Assembly (NCBI GenBank): GCA_044353905.1
Contig: JBILBA010000003.1
Location: 32,647 to 96,646 of the forward strand
Reading direction: 5' to 3'
DNA length: 64,000 nucleotides
From: MWH-TA3 sp044353905
GTDB lineage: Bacteria; Actinomycetota; Actinomycetes; Actinomycetales; Microbacteriaceae
Both the position numbers and the translations under genes were made by a program. Shown here one piece after another: positions 33,128-42,498 of the stretch; positions within the stretch are counted from its first letter, which is position 1, and every line of letters begins with the position of its first letter. The notes below the pieces were generated by a model, which was not told where the DNA came from, did no database searches, and saw only the letters and a program-made list of their open reading frames with translations.

Positions 33128-35233
33128 ATGACCACACTGAACTGGACCGAACTCGACGCGAAAGCGGTTGACACAGCACGACTGCTCGCCGTGGACGCGG
33201 TGGAAAAGGTCGGAAACGGGCACCCTGGGACCGCCATGTCGATGGCTCCGGTCGCCTATCTGCTGTACCAAAAGGTCATGCGCCACGACCCGGCGGACAC
33301 GCACTGGCTCGGTCGCGACCGATTTGTTCTGTCGATTGGGCATTCGTCGCTCACGCAGTACACACAGCTATTCCTTGGTGGCTTCGGGCTCGAACTCGAC
33401 GACCTCAAGGCGTTCCGCACCTGGGGTTCACGCACCCCTGGGCACCCAGAATTCGGACACACGAACGGTGTCGAGATCACGACCGGCCCGCTCGGTCAAG
33501 GACTCGCGTCGGCGGTGGGAATGGCGTACGCGCAGCGGTTTGAGCGCGGATTGTTTGACCCGAACGCCGGGTCAGGACCGTCACCATTCGATCACTACAC
33601 CTACGTCATCTGCGGAGACGGCGACATGCAAGAGGGCGTCACCGCCGAGGCCTCGTCGCTCGCTGGTCATCAGCAACTGGGCAACCTCGTCGTGATTTAT
33701 GACTCGAACCAGATTTCGATTGAAGACGACACCAACATCGCCTACACCGAGGACGTGGCGGCTCGCTATCGTGCATACGGCTGGGACGTTCGCGAGTTGT
33801 CCTGGCGCACTCCGAAGGGTTACGTCGAAGACGTGCCGGCGTTGTACTCGGCAATCGAGGCTGCGAAAGCTGAAACGTCCAAACCGACTCTCATCATTCT
33901 CAAGACCATCATCGGCTGGCCCGCGCCGACGAAACAAGATACTGGCAAGATCCACGGCTCTGCTCTTGGGGCGGATGAAGCGAAGGGGACCAAGCTGGCG
34001 CTTGGTTGGGACCCGGAACAATCGTTCGTTGTGCCGGACGACGTGTTGGAACACACGCGTTCACTTCGCGACCGCGCCGCCACGGACCGTGCGGATTGGC
34101 AGAAGTCCTTCGATTCGTGGGCATCGGCTAATCCAGCCCACAAGACCCTCCTTGACAGGCTTCTCGCTGGTGACTTGCCGGCTGACGTGGACGCCTCACT
34201 CCCCGAGTTCGAGACGGGAACATCGCTCGCCACTCGGGCGGCAAGCGGCAAGGTGCTGAACGCTCTCGCCTCAGTCATGCCGGAACTATGGGGTGGGTCA
34301 TCCGACCTCGCGGAATCGAACCTGACCACGATCGACGGCGCGAAGTCATTCGTTCCCGCCGAACACTCGACCGCGCATTGGAGCGGCGACCCTTATGGTC
34401 GGGTTCTTCACTTCGGAATTCGCGAACACGCGATGGGAGCGATCCTCAACGGAATCGCCCTTCACGGTCCAACGCGTTCGTACGGCGGTACCTTCCTGAT
34501 TTTCAGCGACTACATGCGTCCCGCTGTTCGACTGGCTGCGTTGATGAAGACTCCATCCATTTTCGTGTGGACACACGACTCGGTTGCGCTGGGCGAAGAC
34601 GGTCCGACCCACCAGCCGATTGAACAACTCGCGACACTACGCGCAATCCCCGGTCTCGATATCGTTCGCCCCGCGGATGCGAACGAGACGGCGTGGGCCT
34701 GGAAAACAATTCTCGAGCGACGTTTCGGTCCGGCAGGCATCGCTCTGTCGCGTCAGAACCTGCCAGTTTTCCCGCGCGGTTCCGCGGCGAGTGCCACCGA
34801 TTTTGCGCCAGCGCAACACGCGTCCAAAGGCGCGTACACACTCATCGACTCCCCGACTGGAACCCTTGACGTGATCCTCATCGCGACCGGTTCGGAAGTG
34901 AGCATCGCTGTTGAGGCCCGTGAGGTTCTCGCCACGAAGGGAATTGGTGCTCGTGTTGTGTCGGCGCCGTGCCTCGAATGGTTCGAGGAACAACCCGATG
35001 CGTATCGCGAATCGGTCCTCCCCCGCGCTGTGACCGCCCGCGTCTCTGTCGAGGCTGGCCTTGCGTTGGGCTGGTCACGGTATGTCGGCGCGAACGGTTC
35101 CTCGATCTCAATCGAACACTTCGGGGCATCGGCCGACTACCAAACGCTGTTCCGCGAGTTCGGAATCACAGCCGACGCCGTGGTGACCGCGGCGGAAAAG
35201 CTTCTGTCCTCAACCGAAAGGCACACCTCGTGA
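33128..35233 (+). CDS. tkt: Transketolase
   Basis: This 701-residue thiamine-diphosphate enzyme moves two-carbon units between sugar phosphates. Motifs are VGNGHPGTAMS (residues 28-38), the ThDP/Mg site GDGDMQEG, the pyrimidine-site FGIREHAMGA, and THDSVALGEDGPTHQPIEQL. The full family length is present. The ATG at 33128 was chosen with GGAAAG upstream. It is the first gene of the tkt-tal-pgi-zwf-opcA-pgl operon, in which consecutive genes overlap by 1-4 bp. Confidence 0.97.
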   Translation: MTTLNWTELDAKAVDTARLLAVDAVEKVGNGHPGTAMSMAPVAYLLYQKVMRHDPADTHWLGRDRFVLSIGHSSLTQYTQLFLGGFGLELDDLKAFRTWGSRTPGHPEFGHTNGVEITTGPLGQGLASAVGMAYAQRFERGLFDPNAGSGPSPFDHYTYVICGDGDMQEGVTAEASSLAGHQQLGNLVVIYDSNQISIEDDTNIAYTEDVAARYRAYGWDVRELSWRTPKGYVEDVPALYSAIEAAKAETSKPTLIILKTIIGWPAPTKQDTGKIHGSALGADEAKGTKLALGWDPEQSFVVPDDVLEHTRSLRDRAATDRADWQKSFDSWASANPAHKTLLDRLLAGDLPADVDASLPEFETGTSLATRAASGKVLNALASVMPELWGGSSDLAESNLTTIDGAKSFVPAEHSTAHWSGDPYGRVLHFGIREHAMGAILNGIALHGPTRSYGGTFLIFSDYMRPAVRLAALMKTPSIFVWTHDSVALGEDGPTHQPIEQLATLRAIPGLDIVRPADANETAWAWKTILERRFGPAGIALSRQNLPVFPRGSAASATDFAPAQHASKGAYTLIDSPTGTLDVILIATGSEVSIAVEAREVLATKGIGARVVSAPCLEWFEEQPDAYRESVLPRAVTARVSVEAGLALGWSRYVGANGSSISIEHFGASADYQTLFREFGITADAVVTAAEKLLSSTERHTS

Positions 35234-36336
35234 CCACTCCAACCCAGGAACTTTCCGACATCGGGGTTTCGATCTGGCTCGACGACCTTTCGCGTGACCG
35301 CATCCAGTCGGGTTCGCTCGAGTCGCTTATTGCGACCCGCAATGTTGTCGGTGTCACGACCAATCCGACGATCTTCGCCTCTGCGCTCGCAACCGGTCAG
35401 ACCTACGGCACGCAGATAGCGGAACTCGCCGCAGCCGGCGCCTCGGTCACCGAAGCGGTGTTCGCGGCAACGTCCGACGATGTCGCGGCCGCGTGTGACA
35501 TTTTCCGCCCCGTGTACGACCGAACCAGTGGTCAAGACGGGCGCGTTTCGATCGAGGTCGAGCCGACACTCGCGTTTAATGCGGAGGCAACAATCGCTCA
35601 GGCGAAGGAACTCTTTGCACGGGTCGGTCGAGAAAACGTGATGATCAAGATTCCCGCCACTATCGAAGGCCTTGGAGCGATCACCGCGGTGATTGCTGAA
35701 GGTATCAGCGTCAATGTAACCCTCATCTTTTCGATTGAGCGCTACGCGCAGGTTATCGACGCCTATCTCGCTGGGCTTGAACAGGCCCAAGCAAACGGGC
35801 ACAATCTCGCGAACATCCACTCGGTGGCGTCCTTTTTCGTGTCGCGCGTTGATACCGAAATCGATAAGCGTCTCGCGGGAATCGGATCCGACGACGCAGT
35901 ATCGCTCAAGAGCAAAGCTGGTATTGCGAACGCTCGACTCGCATACGAATTATTCGAGCAACAGTTCGCCAGCGACCGTGCGCAGGCACTGCTCGCTCTG
36001 GGCGGAAATCGGCAACGACCACTGTGGGCGTCAACGGGCGTCAAGGACCCCGCCCTTCCCGACACGTTGTATGTCACCGAGCTCGCTGTAGGCGACACTG
36101 TCAACACGATGCCCGAGAAGACTCTCGAGGCGACGTTTAGCCACGCACCTGTTCACGGAGACGCGGTTCGGGGCACGTACGACGATGCACGCGGAACTCT
36201 GGCGGCTATCGAGGCCCACGGCATCTCGATCGTCGAGGTCACGACGTTGCTCGAGCGCGAAGGAGTCGACAAGTTCATCGTGTCGTGGAACGAGCTGTTG
36301 GATATCGTCACGGCCGCCATGGACTCCTCTCGATGA
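35230..36336 (+). CDS. tal: Transaldolase
   Basis: This is a 368-residue transaldolase of the longer actinobacterial/cyanobacterial type. The N-terminus reads SIWLDDLSRDRIQSG; GVTTNPTIFA and VMIKIPAT (Schiff-base Lys140) are present, as are SVASFFVSRVDTEID and RPLWASTGVKDP. It transfers dihydroxyacetone units in the pentose-phosphate pathway. The GTG start overlaps the tkt TGA. Confidence 0.96.
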   Translation: MTTPTQELSDIGVSIWLDDLSRDRIQSGSLESLIATRNVVGVTTNPTIFASALATGQTYGTQIAELAAAGASVTEAVFAATSDDVAAACDIFRPVYDRTSGQDGRVSIEVEPTLAFNAEATIAQAKELFARVGRENVMIKIPATIEGLGAITAVIAEGISVNVTLIFSIERYAQVIDAYLAGLEQAQANGHNLANIHSVASFFVSRVDTEIDKRLAGIGSDDAVSLKSKAGIANARLAYELFEQQFASDRAQALLALGGNRQRPLWASTGVKDPALPDTLYVTELAVGDTVNTMPEKTLEATFSHAPVHGDAVRGTYDDARGTLAAIEAHGISIVEVTTLLEREGVDKFIVSWNELLDIVTAAMDSSR

Positions 36337-37928
36337 CGTCCGTCTCGGTCTCCGGAGTTGCAGCCGACGCCGTCGCGCGTCACGTGCCGGCTCTGGTTAC
36401 CGAACGGTTCGCATCCAGGCTGGGTGCAGGTGATTCAACGCTGTGGGGTTTCGAAGCAGAGCCCGAATCGGCGGTTCGTCTCGGGTGGGTGCATGCGAGC
36501 AGAGATTCGCGCCCATTGGTCGACGAAATTCTCGCGTTGCGCGACGAGTTCCGCGCGCGCGGCCTGAATCGGATTGTGCTCTGTGGAATGGGCGGCTCGT
36601 CGCTCGCTCCCGAAGTAATCACTCGAACGGAGGGTGTCCCTCTCGTCGTTCTCGACACCACTCATCCCTCCCAGCTCGCGCGTGTTGTTGATTCGAGCAT
36701 CGAGACCACCGTCGTAGTGGTTTCGTCCAAATCTGGATCAACAGTGGAAACGGATTCGCACAAACGAGCCTTTGAGGCCGCGTTCACGGCGGAGGGAATC
36801 GACCCGTCGACGCGAATCGTCATTGTCACTGACCCGGGCTCGCCCCTGGACGTCTCTTCCCGGGACGACGGATACCGCGTTTTCAATGCCGACCCTCACG
36901 TTGGCGGTCGCTACTCGGCTCTCACTGCGTTCGGACTCGTCCCCTGTGGACTCGCGGGTGTCGACATCGAGACGCTTCTTGATGATGCGGACGCCGCACT
37001 TCCCGCACTTCTGGCCGACGACGAATCAAACCCCGGCTTGGTGCTTGGCGCGGCAATGGCGCGGACATCACCCCGTCGAGACAAGATGGGAATCCTGTCA
37101 GCGAAGTCCTCGATTGTCGGAATTGGCGACTGGATTGAACAGCTCGTGGCCGAGTCGACGGGGAAGAACAACACTGGTGTACTGCCCGTCGTTCTTGAAC
37201 CCGGCGCCCCGGATCTCTCAGCCCCGGACCTTCTCCCCGTCCACATTCTCGACTCGGTATCGGATGCGTCCGGAGACTCGGTTACCGTCTCGGGCACCCT
37301 TGGTGCCCAGCTCATCACCTGGGAAGTCGCGACCGCGGTTGCTGGCAGGTTGCTCGGGATCAACCCGTTCGACCAGCCGGATGTCGAATCCGCCAAGAGA
37401 GCGGCGCGGACGTTCCTGGACACCACCCCTGATGCACAAGCGTCGTTCGCGATTGATGGTGCGGTCGAGATGAGCGCACTCGGCTATCAACCGAACGCGA
37501 CGACGGTCGAGGAAGCGGTGCGCGAGGTTCTGGTTCTTGTCGCGACAGACGGCTATGTTTCCGTTCACGCTTATGCGGATCGAGAAGCTGGGTCCGGACT
37601 CGAAACAATTCGTGACACCTTCGCTGCAGCAAGCGGAGGTCGCCCAACGACCTTCGGATGGGGACCACGTTTCCTCCACTCGACCGGGCAGTACCACAAG
37701 GGTGGGCCGGCGCAAGGAGTCTTCATCCAAATCATCGAGCGCGCAATCAACGACCGAGAAGTTCCAGGACGACCCTTTTCTTTCGGGGTGCTTTTGGCAG
37801 CGCAGGCCCGCGGAGATGCAACGGTTCTCGCGCAGCACAATCGCCCCGTGTTGACGCTTACGGTGTCCGGATTTACCCAACTCACGGAACTCGTCGCCAC
37901 GCTTCGGCGACACGGGAAAAGTTCGTGA
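36333..37928 (+). CDS. pgi: Glucose-6-phosphate isomerase
   Basis: This 531-residue isomerase interconverts glucose-6-P and fructose-6-P. The sugar-phosphate-binding SIS domains are visible: LCGMGGSSLAPEVI, VSSKSGSTVETDSH, the GRYSALTAFGLVPCGL loop, and GWGPRFLHSTGQYHKGG with the catalytic His. It belongs to the short, SIS-only Pgi subtype found in this operon in actinobacteria. It overlaps tal by ATGA. Confidence 0.94.
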   Translation: MTSVSVSGVAADAVARHVPALVTERFASRLGAGDSTLWGFEAEPESAVRLGWVHASRDSRPLVDEILALRDEFRARGLNRIVLCGMGGSSLAPEVITRTEGVPLVVLDTTHPSQLARVVDSSIETTVVVVSSKSGSTVETDSHKRAFEAAFTAEGIDPSTRIVIVTDPGSPLDVSSRDDGYRVFNADPHVGGRYSALTAFGLVPCGLAGVDIETLLDDADAALPALLADDESNPGLVLGAAMARTSPRRDKMGILSAKSSIVGIGDWIEQLVAESTGKNNTGVLPVVLEPGAPDLSAPDLLPVHILDSVSDASGDSVTVSGTLGAQLITWEVATAVAGRLLGINPFDQPDVESAKRAARTFLDTTPDAQASFAIDGAVEMSALGYQPNATTVEEAVREVLVLVATDGYVSVHAYADREAGSGLETIRDTFAAASGGRPTTFGWGPRFLHSTGQYHKGGPAQGVFIQIIERAINDREVPGRPFSFGVLLAAQARGDATVLAQHNRPVLTLTVSGFTQLTELVATLRRHGKSS

Positions 37929-39448
37929 CGTTCGTCAACCCGCTCCGAGACCCGAACGACCGCCGACTGGGTCAAATCGCGGGTCCATCGGGTCTCGTGA
38001 TCTTCGGTGTGACCGGCGACTTGTCACGCAAAAAGTTGATGCCCGCTGTGTACGACTTGGCGAACCGCGGGTTGCTTCCTCCGGGTTTCGCCCTCGTCGG
38101 TTTCGCCCGGCGCGAGTGGAAAAACCAGGATTTCATGGAGGTCGTCCGCGAGTCGGTCACGAAGTACGCGCGCACACCCTTCCGAGAAGATGTCTGGCGC
38201 CAGTTGGCCGAAGGCATTCGATTCGTCGCAGGAGACTTTGACGACGACGCGGCGTTCGACCGACTTGGCGAAACAATCGCCGAATTGGATCGCGAGCGCG
38301 GCACCATGGGAAACCACGCCTTCTACCTGTCAATCCCGCCGCGCTCCTTCCCGCTCGTCACGGAACAACTTCGTCGTTCCGGTCTGGCGACGCCACAGGA
38401 CAACCAGTGGCGTCGAGTGGTCATCGAAAAGCCGTTCGGGTCGGATTTAGCGAGTGCCCGTGAGCTCAACGCGGTCGTCGAGTCGGTTTTCCCCGCCGAT
38501 TCGGTGTTCCGAATCGACCATTACCTCGGGAAAGAAACGGTACAGAACATCCTCGCGCTCCGGTTCGCCAACATGTTCTACGAACCTATTTGGAATTCGA
38601 ACTACGTCGACCACGTTCAGATCTCGATGGCCGAGGACGTGGGGGTCGGCGGACGCGCAGGGTACTACGACGGTATCGGTGCGGCACGTGACGTTATTCA
38701 GAATCACCTCCTGCAACTTCTTGCACTGACGGCGATGGAAGAACCGGTCTCGTTCGACGCGGCGGACCTTCGAGCCGAGAAGGAAAAGGTTTTGTCGGCA
38801 ATCAAACTGCCCGCGGACTTGTCGACCGGGACCGCGCGCGGTCAGTACTCAGGTGGTTGGCAAGGCGGCGTGGAGGTGACAGGTTTCCTCGACGAAGAGG
38901 GCATGAACCCCGAGTCGGTGACCGAGACGTTCGCCGCGATGCGGCTCGATATCGACACGCGACGGTGGAGCGGTGTCCCGTTCTATCTGCGAGCTGGGAA
39001 GCGACTCGGACGTCGGGTCACCGAGATCGCCGTTGTGTTCAAGCGCGCGCCACAGTACCTGTTCGAGGAAAGTCAGGTCTCGAGCCTGTCCGAGAACGCA
39101 CTCGTCATCCGTGTGCAGCCGGACGAGGGAGTCACGATGAAGTTTGGCTCGAAAGTCCCGGGTGCCGGAATGCAGGTTCGAGACGTAACCATGGACTTCG
39201 GATACGGTCACGCGTTCACCGAAGAAAGCCCAGAGGCCTATGAGCGTCTTATTCTCGACATGCTTCTCGGTGATCCCCCGTTGTTCCCGCGGCACGAAGA
39301 GGTGGAACTGTCGTGGAAAATTCTCGATCCGATCGAAGAATTTTGGGCGTCGGCGGGCAAACCAGAGCAGTATGCCCCCGGCTCATGGGGCCCCGAGTCG
39401 GCTCACGAGATGATGCGCCGCGACGGTCGCGAATGGAGACGCCCGTGA
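37925..39448 (+). CDS. zwf: Glucose-6-phosphate 1-dehydrogenase
   Basis: This 507-residue oxidative pentose-phosphate entry enzyme has the dinucleotide loop GVTGDLSRKKL (28-38), the substrate/catalytic motif RIDHYLGKE (196-204) and EKPFGSDL (169-175). The GTG start overlaps the pgi TGA. It is followed by opcA, the assembly or activating factor for Zwf. Confidence 0.97.
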   Translation: MTFVNPLRDPNDRRLGQIAGPSGLVIFGVTGDLSRKKLMPAVYDLANRGLLPPGFALVGFARREWKNQDFMEVVRESVTKYARTPFREDVWRQLAEGIRFVAGDFDDDAAFDRLGETIAELDRERGTMGNHAFYLSIPPRSFPLVTEQLRRSGLATPQDNQWRRVVIEKPFGSDLASARELNAVVESVFPADSVFRIDHYLGKETVQNILALRFANMFYEPIWNSNYVDHVQISMAEDVGVGGRAGYYDGIGAARDVIQNHLLQLLALTAMEEPVSFDAADLRAEKEKVLSAIKLPADLSTGTARGQYSGGWQGGVEVTGFLDEEGMNPESVTETFAAMRLDIDTRRWSGVPFYLRAGKRLGRRVTEIAVVFKRAPQYLFEESQVSSLSENALVIRVQPDEGVTMKFGSKVPGAGMQVRDVTMDFGYGHAFTEESPEAYERLILDMLLGDPPLFPRHEEVELSWKILDPIEEFWASAGKPEQYAPGSWGPESAHEMMRRDGREWRRP

Positions 39449-40386
39449 TCATCCCGCTTCCCAACACGACCGTGGCCGACATTCTTCGTGCGCTCCAAAA
39501 GGCTCGGGAAGATGGCGGCGCGGTGGCTCTGGGTCGTGTCTTGACGCTCGTCATCACTACAACCGACGACAAGGTGGAAAAGGTTATTGCGGCGGCGAAC
39601 GAAGCGTCACGCGAGCATCCGATGCGCATCATCGTGATCAACAATGTGTCGGACGCGAACCAGACCGTGCCTCTCAACGCGGAACTGCGGCTTGGCGGAG
39701 ATGCCGGCGCGAGTGAAGTGGTTGTCTTGAACGCCTCCGACGAATTGGTCGGAGACCCCCAGGCGCTCATCAACGGGCTTTTGTTGCCCGATGCGCCGAT
39801 GGTCGCGTGGTGGCCCGATGCTGCTCCCCTGCGGATGTCCGAGACATCACTGGGACGCGTCGCTGGTCATCGCATCGCGGATACCATCACGGCGTCGAAT
39901 CCGGTCGAGTTGCTTCGAATTCTCGCCGAGGCTTACGAACCCGGAGATGTCGATCTCGGATGGACACGCATCACCCAGTGGCGAGCGCTTCTCGCTGCGA
40001 CCCTCGACACGGGAGTCGACCTGGGAATACGGGGAGCCACAGTGGCTGGTGCGTTAGACAACTCGGCACCGATCCTGCTCGCGGCCTGGTTGCGAAGCGA
40101 GCTCAAAGTGCCAGTTGAACTCGTCCTCGAGGGAAAGAGCGAACTGGGCAACATCATTAGAGTCGAGATGATGACCGACGCGGGATCCGTTGTTTTGGAA
40201 CGAACGGAACCAGGATTCGCCCGACTCGCGCAGCCAGGACAACCTGACCACGCGATTTCACTACCTCTGCGCGGACTTGGTGATTGCCTGACAGAGGAAC
40301 TTCGTCGACTCGACGCCGACATCGTTTTTGGTCGAGTTTTAACCGAGGGAATTCCGCTACTAGTTGCAGAATCGGAACTCATCTGA
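39445..40386 (+). CDS. opcA: Glucose-6-phosphate dehydrogenase assembly protein OpcA
   Basis: This 313-residue partner of Zwf in actinobacteria and cyanobacteria contains GRVLTLVITT, the RIIVINNVSD strand, PDAPMVAWWPDAAP and a SELKVPVELVLEGKS segment. The GTG start overlaps the zwf TGA; an in-frame ATG four codons upstream (39433) is possible but longer than the family start. Redox-dependent activation of Zwf is known for cyanobacterial OpcA. Confidence 0.92.
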   Translation: MIIPLPNTTVADILRALQKAREDGGAVALGRVLTLVITTTDDKVEKVIAAANEASREHPMRIIVINNVSDANQTVPLNAELRLGGDAGASEVVVLNASDELVGDPQALINGLLLPDAPMVAWWPDAAPLRMSETSLGRVAGHRIADTITASNPVELLRILAEAYEPGDVDLGWTRITQWRALLAATLDTGVDLGIRGATVAGALDNSAPILLAAWLRSELKVPVELVLEGKSELGNIIRVEMMTDAGSVVLERTEPGFARLAQPGQPDHAISLPLRGLGDCLTEELRRLDADIVFGRVLTEGIPLLVAESELI

Positions 40387-41102
40387 TGAAACGTCGAATC
40401 GAGATATTTCCAACGCGCGCAGCCCTCGAAGAATGCGTGGCGGCGGAACTGATGACGGTGGTGCAATCGGCGCTGGACGCTCGAGGCCGGGCCGATATGG
40501 TCGTGACGGGCGGAACAGTCGGCATCGGCACGCTCGCTGCGCTCGCTCGAGCGACACAAGTTTCTGCGCTCGATTGGACCCGGATTCATGTGTGGTGGGG
40601 AGACGAACGATTCGTCCCGGCCGGGCACGCAGACCGAAACGAGCAACAGGCACGGGACGCGCTCTTTTCTCGTGTCGCCATACCCGCCGAAAACCTTCAC
40701 ACGTTCCCCGCAGACCACGGACAGACTGTTGACCAAGCAAGGGACGAATTCCTAGCCGAGTACGTTGGAGGGTTTCCAGCCTTTGATGTGGTGCTCAGCG
40801 GGATTGGACCCGATGGACACACCGCGAGTCTGTTTCCCGGATTCCCCCACGGCGAAGGCGAGGACGTCATTGCGGTGTCGAACTCTCCGAAACCACCAGC
40901 AGAACGATTGTCGCTGACATTTGACGCACTCAATCGAGGCCTGCACGTCTGGATCATCGCGTCCGGCAAGGACAAGGCGGATGCGGTCTCGAGAATCGTC
41001 GCAGATTCTCCAGAATCACAGACTCCTGCGGCTGCCCTTCGGGGCGTGATCGAAACCGTCGTTTGGATTGATGCGGACGCGGGCTCGGCAATAACCGATT
41101 AG
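40386..41102 (+). CDS. pgl: 6-phosphogluconolactonase
   Basis: This 238-residue lactonase of the SIS/NagB-like fold hydrolyses 6-phosphogluconolactone. Motifs are VVTGGTVGIGTL, VWWGDERFVPAGHADRNE, GIGPDGHTASLFPG with the catalytic His region, and ASGKDKADAV. The ATG shares one base with the opcA stop. Its TAG interlocks with the rbpA TAA on the other strand. Confidence 0.95.
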   Translation: MKRRIEIFPTRAALEECVAAELMTVVQSALDARGRADMVVTGGTVGIGTLAALARATQVSALDWTRIHVWWGDERFVPAGHADRNEQQARDALFSRVAIPAENLHTFPADHGQTVDQARDEFLAEYVGGFPAFDVVLSGIGPDGHTASLFPGFPHGEGEDVIAVSNSPKPPAERLSLTFDALNRGLHVWIIASGKDKADAVSRIVADSPESQTPAAALRGVIETVVWIDADAGSAITD

Positions 41103-41449
41103 GGCTTGCCGGTGGTCCGAAGACGCTCGAGTGCGTCCGACAGAATAGTGTCCGCTTCTTCGAGAGTGCGACGCTCTTTGACGTACGCAAGGTGAGTCTT
41201 ATATGGCTCGTTCTTGACGAGCTGCGGTGGCTTGTTCTTGTTGCGGCCGGCCGGGAGACCCGTAGTTGGGGAATCGATTAGTTCTGGAATCTGGTCGTCC
41301 GGAACGTCCGCCGCGTAGTGCTTGACCGTCTCGTTGCCTTCAGCATCCCAGTAGGACACCGCAACACGCTCGGCGTGGTTTCCGTGGTCGTGCTCACCCA
41401 TCGGGCCGCTACCAACGCGGGTGCCGCGGATTGCGCTTCCTCCAGCCAT
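41099..41449 (-). CDS. rbpA: RNA polymerase-binding protein RbpA
   Basis: This 116-residue actinobacterial transcription factor stabilises the sigma-holoenzyme open complex. It shows AIRGTRVGSGPMGE at the N-terminus, a central beta domain (VAVSYWDAEGNETVKHYAAD), a basic linker (AGRNKNKPPQ) and the sigma-interacting C-terminal helices (AYVKERRTLEEADTILSDAL). It contains no cysteines, so it is not a zinc-binding variant. It lies 2 bp after secG. Confidence 0.92.
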   Translation of the reverse strand: MAGGSAIRGTRVGSGPMGEHDHGNHAERVAVSYWDAEGNETVKHYAADVPDDQIPELIDSPTTGLPAGRNKNKPPQLVKNEPYKTHLAYVKERRTLEEADTILSDALERLRTTGKP

Positions 41450-41451
41450 GC

Positions 41452-41700
41452 CTAGACCAGACCGAACCGAGTGAATAGTCCGATAGTGACAACTGCGAGG
41501 AACCAAATGATTGCGATCATGATCGTCAATCGGTTGAGGTTGCGCTCCGCGACTCCACTTGAGCCAAGATTCGAGGTGACCCCGCCACCGAACATGTCCG
41601 AAAGGCCGCCGCCGCGACCGCGGTGCAAGAGAATCGTCATCGTCAAAAGGATGCTCGTCACTGCAAGAACGACCTGCACGATGATGTAGAGAATTTCCAT
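41452..41700 (-). CDS. secG: Preprotein translocase subunit SecG
   Basis: This 82-residue accessory subunit of SecYEG has transmembrane helices at about 4-25 and 58-76, joined by a cytosolic loop with RGRGGGLSDMFGGG, the family signature. It is co-transcribed with gap-pgk-tpiA upstream, an order common in Gram-positive bacteria, and with rbpA downstream. Confidence 0.95.
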   Translation of the reverse strand: MEILYIIVQVVLAVTSILLTMTILLHRGRGGGLSDMFGGGVTSNLGSSGVAERNLNRLTIMIAIIWFLAVVTIGLFTRFGLV

Positions 41701-41712
41701 GATGGTCCTAGT

Positions 41713-42498
41713 TTATGCGATTACATGCCGGGGGAACTGCACAATTTTGGCAAATTCTTCAGCGTCCAGACTAGCGCCGCCAACGAGTGCACCGTCGATG
41801 TCTTTTTCGCGCATGAAGGACGCGATGTTCGTCGACTTGACGCTGCCTCCGTAAAGGATTCGCGATGACTCAGCCGTGTCTGGTGTCAGGGTTTCGGCGA
41901 TGACGGCACGGAGCGCAGCACAGACTTCCTGCGCCTGAGCCGGTGTCGCAGCCTGCCCGGAACCGATCGCCCAGACGGGCTCGTAGGCCACGACGATCTC
42001 GGAGTCCGCTGCGATTTCCGACAACACTGCTCGAAGTTGGCCGACGGGCACGGCACTCGCGCCGAACTTTTCGAGGTCTTCGCTGGTTTCGCCCACGCAG
42101 ATCACGGGAATAAGACCGTGCTTGAGGGCGGCTTTCGTCTTTGCGGCAACCAACGAGTCATCTTCGTGGTGGTCCTGTCGTCGCTCGGAATGCCCGATGA
42201 TGACGTAACGGCAGTTCAGCTTCTTGAGGAACTCACCCGAAATGTCACCGGTGTGCGCACCGTCATCAAACGGTGAAAGATCCTGTGCTCCGAATGCGAA
42301 GCCCAAGGAGTCGCTCTCGATAAGGGTCTGCACTGAGCGGATGTCCGTGAAGGGCGGGAAAAACGACACTTCGACTTCCGCTGGAGAAAACTTGGCGTCT
42401 TTCAGAGTCCACGCGATTTTCTGCACAAAAGCGACAGCTCGCAGGTGGTCGAAATTCATCTTCCAGTTTCCGGCGATGAGTGGGCGACGGGTTACCAT
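41713..42498 (-). CDS. tpiA: Triose-phosphate isomerase
   Basis: This 261-residue TIM barrel carries NWKMN (catalytic Lys13), IGHSERR (His103) and AYEPVWAIGSG (Glu173), with the phosphate loop YGGSVKS. The start overlaps the end of pgk by 7 bp. Confidence 0.97.
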   Translation of the reverse strand: MVTRRPLIAGNWKMNFDHLRAVAFVQKIAWTLKDAKFSPAEVEVSFFPPFTDIRSVQTLIESDSLGFAFGAQDLSPFDDGAHTGDISGEFLKKLNCRYVIIGHSERRQDHHEDDSLVAAKTKAALKHGLIPVICVGETSEDLEKFGASAVPVGQLRAVLSEIAADSEIVVAYEPVWAIGSGQAATPAQAQEVCAALRAVIAETLTPDTAESSRILYGGSVKSTNIASFMREKDIDGALVGGASLDAEEFAKIVQFPRHVIA